A program made the translations under genes and the position numbers. DNA of 9,933 nt, taken from positions 1 to 9,933 of the forward strand of contig LATQ01000374.1 in NCBI GenBank assembly GCA_001017865.1. The letters run 5' to 3'. Shown one piece after another: positions 1 through 6,211 of the stretch. Each line of letters starts with the position of its first letter. The stretch's first letter is position 1. This stretch comes from Rhodococcus sp. IITR03 (GTDB lineage Bacteria; Actinomycetota; Actinomycetes; Mycobacteriales; Mycobacteriaceae). The notes beneath the pieces were generated by a model, which did no database searches, had not been told where the DNA came from, and worked only from the letters and a program-made list of their open reading frames with translations.

Positions 1-106
1 ACGCAGGCTCGGCGGGAGTCTCCGTCCTCGTGGTCCTCGCGCGCGTCGCGGTCGGCCGCCGCGCCGGACGGGAGGTGCGGCGGGCTTCGTTCTGCCGAGC
101 ACTCAT
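1..106 (-). CDS. Possible N-terminus of a leftward gene, unidentified (partial)
   Basis: An ATG at 106-104 on the minus strand opens a frame that stays open to the left edge (35 codons). It is preceded by an AAGG element (within AGAAGGCGAG) about nine bases upstream, which could be a ribosome binding site. The visible residues start MSARQNEARRTSRPARRP and continue as an Arg/Thr/Pro-rich, presumably disordered tail with no signal peptide or recognisable domain. A divergent regulator next to a CoA ligase gene would be a common arrangement, but nothing in these 35 residues shows it. The plus-strand frame here, with a short hydrophobic run at about 3-50, is the competing reading. Low confidence. 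Confidence 0.3.
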   Translation of the reverse strand, partial: MSARQNEARRTSRPARRPTATRARTTRTETPAEPA

Positions 107-340
107 ACCGCTCGCCTTCTCTCGTGGACGGGCACGGTGCCTCTCAGTGAACGCCGGATTCCGGGTCCGGTCAACGGCCGACGGAGCGTTCACCCGGTAC
201 GCAAAGGATGGACCCTGTTCAAGATCGGTAACGGCTCTTGGAAGAATGAGCAATGCCCTCACAGCACACGGGAGGTGTGCGCATCATCGTTCGCGATGGG
301 GAGTGCGCGCGCGACGTAATCCGAAGGAGCACCGACAGAC
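107..340. other. Intergenic region upstream of the acyl-CoA synthetase
   Basis: No convincing gene is visible here on either strand. It contains a small interrupted palindrome at 154-170 (arms CCGGA and TCCGG around seven bases), which could be an operator half-site pair but is short for this GC content. AAGGAG at 324-329 lies 11 bases before the GTG at 341 and is the likely ribosome binding site for the ligase. I see no strong -35/-10 pair. Confidence 0.35.
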
Positions 341-1857
341 GTGACCGAGCAATTCAGTTTCGAAACACTCACGCCCACGGCATTTCTCGACCGTTCCGCC
401 CGGGTCTTCCGTGACGACCTCGCAATGGTGGACGGCGACGTCCGCCGCACGTACGCCGAATTGCGTGACCGGTGCCTGAGGCAGTCGGGCATGCTGCACG
501 CTCTCGGTATCGAACCCGGCGACCGTGTCGCGGTGCTCGCGCCGAACACCTCGTTGATGCTCGAGGCGCACTACGGCGTGCTCTACGCGGGCGCCGTGCT
601 CGTCTCGCTCAACACGCGCCTCACCGCGCCGGAGCTGCGGTTCATCCTCGAGCACTCGGGCAGCCGGGTCCTGCTCGTCGAGGAATCGCTGGCCGACCTG
701 GCCCGCGAAGCGACGGCCGATCTGCCGTCGATCACGGTCGTCGGTGACGACTACGAGGACAAGCTCGCCGCCGCCCGCCACCGGTACGTGCCGCTCGCCG
801 ACGAGCGCACGATGATCGCCCTGAACTACACGTCCGGCACGACGGGTGATCCGAAGGGCGTGATGTACCACGCGCGCGGCGCCTACCTGCAGGCCCTGGC
901 GATGGTCGCGCACTTCGGGCTCGACAGCGGATCCACCTATCTGTGGACGCTGCCGATGTTCCACTGCAACGGCTGGACGTTCACCTGGCCGTCACCGCAG
1001 CGGGTGGCACGCACGTGTGCCTGCCCAAGGTCGACCCCGAGCGGATCTGGGATCTCGTCCGCACCGAGAACGTCACGCACCTGTGCGGCGCGCGACCGTT
1101 CTCGCGTCGCTGGTCGACGCCCCGAATGCGGGCGCATCGATCATCGTGTCGTCGCGGCGATCGGTGGCGCACCGCCGGCGCCCGCCTCATCGAGCGGTGC
1201 ACCGCGCTCGGACTCGACATCACGCACCTGTACGGGCTCACCGAGACGTACGGCCCGGCGGCGATCTGCGAGTGGCGTTCGGAGTGGGACGTCCTCCCCG
1301 AGGACGAGAAGGCACGGCTGCGCTCACGGCAGGGCGTGGGCAACGTCGTGGCCGGCGAACTCCGCATCGTCGACCCGATGGGATCCGACGTGCCCGCCGA
1401 CGGCGAGACGACCGGTGAAATCGCGCTGCGCGGCAACAACGTGATGCTCGGTTACTACAACAACCCGGACGCGACCGCCCGCGCCGTGCCGGACGGCTGG
1501 TTCCGCACCGGCGACATCGGCGTCATGCATCCGGACGGCTACATCGAGATCCGCGACCGCGCGAAGGACGTCATCATCTCCGGTGGCGAGAACATCTCGT
1601 CCGTCGAGGTCGAGGCGGCCTCATCAGCCACCCGGCCGTTCTCGAGGCCGCCGTCGTCGCGGCGCCGAGCGAGAAGTGGGGCGAACGTCCCGTCGCCTAC
1701 GTGGCACTGCGCAGCGGCGCGAGGCCGAGCGGAACTGCGCGCGCACGTGCGTTCGCAGCTCGCCGGTTTCAAGGTTCCCGACAGCATCGTCTTCGGCGCC
1801 CTGCCGAAGACCGCTTCGGGCAAGATCCGCAAGGTCGAACTGCGCGAGCGTCTCTGA
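341..1857 (+). CDS. Acyl-CoA synthetase (AMP-binding, fatty-acid CoA ligase), frameshifted
   Basis: ANL-superfamily ligase that activates a carboxylic acid, probably a medium- or long-chain fatty acid, with ATP and then forms the CoA thioester. The start is GTG 341 behind AAGGAG. Landmarks in order are the adenylation loop YTSGTTGDPKGVMYH (about 827-871), FHCNGWTF, GGAPPAPA, HLYGLTETYGP (about 1228-1260), DGWFRTGDIG, RDRAKDVIISGGENISSVEVE, and the C-terminal PKTASGKIRK with the catalytic lysine near the end. The reading frame is broken at seven places: about 989 (TGG|CC, a G lost), 1093, 1135, 1186, 1620 (GCC|TC, a C lost), 1720 and 1730. Each is explained by one missing base. With these restored the protein is about 507 residues, a normal length for the family. 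The conserved motifs survive on both sides of every break, so I favour sequence error over a pseudogene. The acid specificity cannot be read from the motifs. Confidence 0.85.
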
Positions 1858-1862
1858 GCACC

Positions 1863-1910
1863 GGCCGGGGCGGTTCCCGACGTCACCTCTCGTCGAGAAC
1901 CGCCCCGGCC
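1863..1910. terminator. Long hairpin between convergent genes, probable bidirectional terminator
   Basis: GGCCGGGGCGGTTC at 1863-1876 is perfectly complementary to GAACCGCCCCGGCC at 1897-1910. Inside it, CGACG (1878-1882) pairs with CGTCG (1891-1895), giving about 19 base pairs with one mismatch and an 8-base loop. It lies 6 bases after the ligase stop and contains the TGA stop of the leftward transporter (1885-1883). There is no clear T-tract, which is common for actinobacterial terminators. Confidence 0.75.
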
Positions 1911-3206
1911 CGCTCGGGCAGCGTGAACGCCGCGAGCGCGGCGACGACGAACGACGCGGCGAACGCACCGAAGACCAGACCGTTGCCCCCGGCGCCCAGC
2001 AGCACCGGTACCAGCAGCGGCGCGATGATCGACGCGCGAGCCGCCCGAAGGCCGCCGCCGAACCGGTGCCGGCGCCCCGGACCGGCGTGGGATACAGCTC
2101 GGGTCCGATCGCGTACAGGGCACCCCAGGCGCCCAGGTTGAAGAACGATAACGCCATGCCTGCCGCGACGATCGTCGACGGAGTCTCGGCGAGCCCGAAC
2201 AACCCCGCCGAGACGGCCGACCCGGCGAGGAAGACCCCCAGCGTCAGGCGGCGTCCCCACACCTCGATCAGCCACGCCGCGACGCCGTAGCCCGGTAGCT
2301 GAGCGAGCGTGATGAGCAGCGTGTAGCCGAACGAGGTGACCAGGTCGAAGCCCTGCGCGACGAGCAGGCTCGGCAACCAGATGAACGCGCCGTAGTACGA
2401 GAAGTTGATGCCGAACCACACGATCCACAGCGCCGCGGTGCGGCGGCGCAGGTTCGGCGCCCACACCGAGCCTCGGGGTGCGCGCTCGACTTCCGCGACG
2501 GTCCGGACGGGTTGTTCGTCCTCCGGCGCGGAAGTGACACCGGCCGAGCGTTCGTAGTCGCGCACGATCGCCTCCGGCTTCCGCGTGCCGTCCGCGACTC
2601 TCGAGATAGCGCACCGATTCGGGTAGGCCGAACCGGACGACGAGGCGTAGGCGGCCGGGACGAGTCCGACGGCGAGCGCCCACCGCCACCCGTCGTCGCC
2701 GGTGGGAACGACGAAGTAACCGATGAGAGCGGCCAGGAGCCAGCCGACCGCCCAGAACGCCTCGAGGGCGACGACCACGCGTCCTCGTACCTTGCGGGGC
2801 GCGAACTCACTGACCAGCGTCGACGCGACGGGCAGTTCGGCGCCGAGACCGAGTCCGACGACGAACCGCAGGACGATGAGCATCGCCACCGAGGTCGACA
2901 ACGCCGCCGCACCGGTCGCGAGTCCGTACACGAGCAGCGTCGCGGCGAAGACCTGCCGGCGTCCGATGCGGTCGGCGAGCAGACCACCGAGCGACGCACC
3001 GATCGCCATGCCGACGAAGCCGATGGATCCGATCCACGAGAGCTGCGTCGACGACAGATCCCACTGCACGGCCAGGGCTGCCATGACGAACGAGATCAAC
3101 CGACGTCCATGGCGTCGAGGGCCCAGCCCACGCCGGAGCCGGTCAGCAGGCGGCGATGTCTGCCGGTGAACGGCAGGTCGTCGAGCCGCTGGGTGCGAGT
3201 GGTCAT
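1883..3206 (-). CDS. niaP: MFS transporter, NiaP-like (niacin / aromatic acid uptake), frameshifted
   Basis: Twelve-helix major facilitator that imports small organic acids. The N-terminal half closely fits the NiaP nicotinate/nicotinamide transporter pattern: WALDAMDVGLISFV, WIGSIGFVGMAIGA, the MFS signature GGLLADRIGRR, ELPVASTLVSE and EAFWAVGWLLAALIGYFVVP. The C-terminal half has FSYYGAFIWLPSLL and FFNLGAWGALYAIGPELYPT and ends FTLPERAGAVLDER. The start ATG 3206-3204 overlaps the upstream stop (ATGA) and gives MTTRTQRLDDLPFTGRHRR. The frame is interrupted near 3097 (one base), 2645 (one; GCCTC for GCCCTC), 2577 (two) and 2037 (one). Restoring five bases gives about 442 residues, the usual size. 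Without this correction the frame would run on antisense into the ligase to 1624, which I do not accept. NiaP is my best family guess from memory; a general aromatic-acid or sugar-porter-like MFS protein is the alternative. Confidence 0.8.
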
Positions 3207-3727
3207 GCACCGAAACGTACCGCAGCGCTCGGGCGCCGATCAGCGCGCGCGGCGGCTTCGAGTGCCGACACGTCGATCCGGCGCATCTTCATCATCGCGG
3301 CGGTCACGCGCTTCGCGACCTCCGGATCGGGGTCGGCGAGCAGTTCGTTCAGCCGTTTCGGTACCACCTGCCACGACAGACCGTACTTGTCCTTCAACCA
3401 TCCGCAGGCGGATTCCTCGCCGCCGTCGGTGGTCAGCGCGTACCAGTAGTGGTCGGCCTCCTCCTGGTCGGCGCAGTCGATCTGGAAGGACACCGCTTCC
3501 GAGAACCGGAACTGCGGTCCTCCGTTGAGTCCGTAGAAGACCTGACCGTCGAGGAAGAACTCGACCGTCATCGGAGTCCCCGGTGGAACCGGGATGTCGC
3601 CTCCGGTGGACTCCTCGGTGTAGCGGGTGATCTCACCGATCTCGGAGTTGGGGAAGACACCGATGTAGAAGTTCGCGGCCTCCTCGGCGTTCATGTCGAA
3701 CCACAACCACGGGGTGATCCTGGGCAT
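3203..3727 (-). CDS. VOC / PhnB-like glyoxalase-fold protein
   Basis: Intact 174-residue protein of the vicinal-oxygen-chelate superfamily, PhnB / '3-demethylubiquinone-9 3-methyltransferase' branch (Pfam PF06983 type). Characteristic stretches are MPRITPWLWFDMNAEEAANFYIGVFPNSEI, GTPMTVEFFLDGQVFYGLNGGP, FSEAVSFQIDCADQEEADHYWYAL, CGWLKDKYGLSWQVVP and a C-terminal MMKMRRIDVSALEAA. The methyltransferase name is historical; most members have no assigned reaction. GAGGAG at 3738-3733 sits five bases before the ATG, a strong ribosome binding site. Its TGA (3205-3203) overlaps the transporter ATG, so the two are probably translationally coupled. The last 15 or so residues (ADRRPSAAVRFGA) extend beyond the usual family end. 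It is likely cytosolic. I am sure of the family but not of the function. Confidence 0.88.
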   Translation of the reverse strand: MPRITPWLWFDMNAEEAANFYIGVFPNSEIGEITRYTEESTGGDIPVPPGTPMTVEFFLDGQVFYGLNGGPQFRFSEAVSFQIDCADQEEADHYWYALTTDGGEESACGWLKDKYGLSWQVVPKRLNELLADPDPEVAKRVTAAMMKMRRIDVSALEAAARADRRPSAAVRFGA

Positions 3728-3732
3728 CGTGA

Positions 3733-3738
3733 CTCCTC
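3733..3738 (-). promoter_or_regulatory. Ribosome binding site of the VOC gene
   Basis: GAGGAG on the minus strand, five bases before ATG 3727. It fixes this start and marks the head of the VOC-transporter pair. Confidence 0.7.
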
Positions 3739-3838
3739 GTGTCGTCGAATGTGTTCCACTGTCACGAAGGCAGACCCTGTCCGGCCCGGATTCTCATCGC
3801 CGCAAAGCGGGACAGCATGCCTCTACCGCCTCGACATT

Positions 3839-4063
3839 GTGCAGGACACCTTCAACACGCAGACCGAAGCCGGGAACACGCTCGCAGACCTCGTTCTCCG
3901 TGACATCGACGTTCCGGACGGGCGGGGTTGTTTCGCACTGCGCCGCGGCGAGCCGTGGTGGGCGGAACCGTCGGTGCTCGCTCGCGGCGACGAGCAGGCC
4001 GAACAGTTGTGGCGCGAGAGCGCACGGCTCGTCGGACTGCCCGACCGTTGGGTCCGGGCGTAG
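3839..4063 (+). pseudogene. C-terminal remnant of a short-chain dehydrogenase (retinol-dehydrogenase-like)
   Basis: A frame ending TAG 4061-4063 codes about 75 residues with sensible codon use and the look of the C-terminal tail of a retinol-dehydrogenase-like SDR: EAGNTLADLVLRDIDVPDG, then RRGEPWWAEPSVLARGDEQ, then LWRESARLVGLPDRW. In full-length relatives this follows the Rossmann core, with its glycine-rich cofactor motif and YxxxK active site. Neither is present, because only about 110 bases separate this stretch from the divergent VOC gene. GTG 3839 is the first plausible start but has no ribosome binding site. It is most simply a gene remnant, perhaps left by a rearrangement that joined the VOC block to the STAND block. 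A free-standing small protein is possible. The family call is from pattern memory only. Confidence 0.45.
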
Positions 4064-4074
4064 CATCGGGTGGC
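4061..4074 (+). promoter_or_regulatory. Possible -10 element for a leaderless STAND transcript
   Basis: TAGCAT at 4061-4066 fits the actinobacterial TANNNT -10 pattern and lies eight bases before ATG 4075. That ATG lacks a good Shine-Dalgarno sequence. The TAG of the upstream remnant would be part of this promoter. Inference from spacing only. Confidence 0.3.
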
Positions 4075-6144
4075 ATGGGGAGCGCTTCGCGGTCCTCACG
4101 GCCTCTCAGCGATCGTCTCGCCGCACGGGCGCGACGCGTGTTCGTCGGTCGCGATGCCGAGCTCGAGATCGTTCGCTCCGCACTGGACTCCCCCGAACCC
4201 TCGATCGCCGTGCTGTACCTGTACGGTCCCGGAGGCATCGGCAAGACCTGCCTGCTCGGCGCGATCTCCGATCTTGCGGAACGGAGCCGTCGCGCGGTGA
4301 CGGTGATCGACGGGCGCAACACGGATGCGTCACCTGGTTCGGTCCTCGCGTCGGTCGATCGTCGCATCGGCGACCGGCCGAGGGTGCTTCTCCTGGACTC
4401 GTACGAGCGGCTACGTGTGCTCGACGACTGGATCCGAACCGACTTTCTTCCCGGTCTTCCTGCGACGACGCTGACGGTGATCGCCGACAGGTCGCCGCCC
4501 TCCGCAGGATGGCGCACCGACCCGGGTTGGGGTGATCTGCTCCGGATCGTGTCTCTCAGGAATTTCGACCCCACTACGAGCGCTGCCTACCTCACCGCTG
4601 CGCGGGTTCCCGAGGAATTGCACGACGAGATCATCGGGGCAACGCACGGACATCCGCTCGGGCTCGCTCTGCTCACGGACGTCTTCGTCCGAGGGGGCGA
4701 CGTACGTGCGCCGTGGCCGCCGGATCTCGTCGGGATGTTGCTCCGACGGTTTCTCGACACCGAGCCGGGGATCGCACATCGCCGTGCCCTGGAAGTGTGT
4801 GCGCTCGCCCGGGTGACCAGCGAAGCCCTGCTGCGCGACGCCCTCGAGCTCGCCGATGCACACGCCGAGTTCGATTGGCTCCGTGGGCTGTCCTTCGTCG
4901 AAGCAGGGCCGGACGGGTTGTTTCCCCACGATCTGGCACGCGACGTCCTCGACGCCGATCTGCGCTGGCGGGATCCCGACGCCTACCGGTACACCTTCCA
5001 CCGCGTGTGGAAGGCCATTCGCCGCGGTCTCGATTCTGCAGGAGAACGCGAACAGCAGCAGGCCATCGTGGACCTGAAGTTCGTGTTCCGCAATCTTCCC
5101 GGTGTGCTCTCGCCGGTGGATTGGCAGTCGTGGGGAAGCGCGCAACCCGAACGTGCGGAGCAGGCCGATCACTCCGCGATCGTCGAACTCGTGCGGACAT
5201 CGGAGGGAAACGAATCCGCGGTGCACGCGCGACGCTGGCTCGAGCGACAACCCGAGGGGTTCTTCGTGCTGCGCGACACCGACGGATCGATACGTGGTGT
5301 GATCGGTCTCCTGGAACTCTCGCGAGCGTCACCCGAGGATGTCGGTGCCGATCCCGCGACGCGCGCCGCGTGGGATTTCGCCCGGCGGACAGCGCCTCCC
5401 CGTCCCGGCGAGTGTGTCACGATCACACGCGTCGTCATCGACCGCGCTGAGTACCAGAATCCTTCTCCGACAATGAACTCGGTTCCGGTGCTCACCTTCC
5501 AGCGCTATCTCACCCTGCCCCGTCTGTCGTGGGACTTCCTGACGCTGGCGGAGCCCGACCGATGGAACGAGTACTTCGCGGTCGCAGATCTCCCCCGTGC
5601 CGAAGGAGCGGATTTCACGGTCGGCGATCGTCACTACGGACTGTTCGCCCACGACTTCCGCCGACGGGATGTCGACGAGTGGCTCACCGTCGTCACCGAT
5701 CGTGCTCTGGCTCAGGGGCACAGCGGTCCCGAACCCACGATGTCCCCACCTCTCACCCTGTCGGAGAGAGAATTCTCGGAGGCGGTCCGAAGTGCGTTAC
5801 ATGACCTCCATCGGCCCGATCTCCTCTCTCGTAATCCCTTGTTGCATACGAGGGTCCTCCACAAACGGTCCTCTCCCGACGATCCCGATCCGGCGGTGCT
5901 GCGCGCGCTCCTTCGTGAGGCGATCGACTCCTTGGCGAGCGACCCTCGGGACGACAAGCTCTTCCGTGCGGTGGACCGCACGTACGTGCGCGGTGCTGCA
6001 ACACAGGAAGCAGCGGCAGCCAGACTCGGGCTGCCGTTCAGTACCTACCGCCGACATCTGACCCGCGGCGTCACCCGCGTCGTCGGATGGCTGTGGGATC
6101 TGGAGGTGTACGGCGAGGCACCGTCCGCCCGTGAGCACATGTGA
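4075..6144 (+). CDS. STAND-type ATPase with acetyltransferase-like middle and C-terminal helix-turn-helix
   Basis: Intact 689-residue protein, probably an ATP-driven signalling or regulatory switch. Residues about 20-300 form an AAA_16/STAND NTPase. The Walker A is GPGGIGKT (51-58), the Walker B is RVLLLDSYERL (103-113, Asp108), and LTVIADR (133-139) sits at the sensor-1 position with a terminal Arg. Residues about 367-560 look like a GNAT-type fold, from NESAVHARRWLERQPEGFFVL and GSIRGVIGLLEL to a long insert and HYGLFAHDFRR; I cannot see a confident acetyl-CoA loop. Residues about 560-678 begin LTLSEREFSEAVRSALHDL and end in a helix-turn-helix-like stretch with TQEAAAARLGLP (from 643) and STYRRHLTRG. 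No membrane segment or signal is visible. The ATG start lies 11 bases after the remnant's stop, with only a weak GGGTGG before it. Similar uncharacterised ATPases occur in actinobacteria. What it senses and controls is unknown; the flavoenzyme 67 bases downstream is the natural candidate partner. Confidence 0.85.
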   Translation: MGSASRSSRPLSDRLAARARRVFVGRDAELEIVRSALDSPEPSIAVLYLYGPGGIGKTCLLGAISDLAERSRRAVTVIDGRNTDASPGSVLASVDRRIGDRPRVLLLDSYERLRVLDDWIRTDFLPGLPATTLTVIADRSPPSAGWRTDPGWGDLLRIVSLRNFDPTTSAAYLTAARVPEELHDEIIGATHGHPLGLALLTDVFVRGGDVRAPWPPDLVGMLLRRFLDTEPGIAHRRALEVCALARVTSEALLRDALELADAHAEFDWLRGLSFVEAGPDGLFPHDLARDVLDADLRWRDPDAYRYTFHRVWKAIRRGLDSAGEREQQQAIVDLKFVFRNLPGVLSPVDWQSWGSAQPERAEQADHSAIVELVRTSEGNESAVHARRWLERQPEGFFVLRDTDGSIRGVIGLLELSRASPEDVGADPATRAAWDFARRTAPPRPGECVTITRVVIDRAEYQNPSPTMNSVPVLTFQRYLTLPRLSWDFLTLAEPDRWNEYFAVADLPRAEGADFTVGDRHYGLFAHDFRRRDVDEWLTVVTDRALAQGHSGPEPTMSPPLTLSEREFSEAVRSALHDLHRPDLLSRNPLLHTRVLHKRSSPDDPDPAVLRALLREAIDSLASDPRDDKLFRAVDRTYVRGAATQEAAAARLGLPFSTYRRHLTRGVTRVVGWLWDLEVYGEAPSAREHM

Positions 6145-6196
6145 GCAGATTCCGGCCTGTCGCCCGAGCACCTTCCGCAGCGACGATCGATTCCGC

Positions 6197-6204
6197 GGAG
6201 GAGG
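6197..6204 (+). promoter_or_regulatory. Strong ribosome binding site for the flavoprotein
   Basis: GGAGGAGG, seven bases before ATG 6212. It decides this start over the in-frame GTG at 6131, which would overlap the end of the STAND gene and add 27 residues lying before the nucleotide-binding strand. Confidence 0.75.
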
Positions 6205-6211
6205 TGTGATC

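Noticed and set aside
30..344. A 104-residue rightward frame before the ligase
   Set aside because: Mostly Arg/Ala-rich, overlaps the ligase start and its ribosome binding site, and has no recognisable family. Only a short hydrophobic run near 3-50 gave pause.
1624..3210. A 528-residue leftward frame taken as one protein
   Set aside because: Its first residues and last 150 or so are out of frame with the transporter. The tail is antisense to the ligase. The true ends are 3206 and 1883 after frame correction.
2512..3528. A 338-residue rightward frame
   Set aside because: Antisense to the transporter and VOC genes, Arg/Ser-rich and without domains.
3449..3838. The upstream half of the frame that ends at 4063
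   Set aside because: It is antisense to the VOC gene and its leader. Only the part after about 3839 resembles a protein family.
4411..5250. A 279-residue leftward frame inside the STAND gene
   Set aside because: Mirror frame of an intact gene with Walker motifs. No ribosome binding site or family resemblance.
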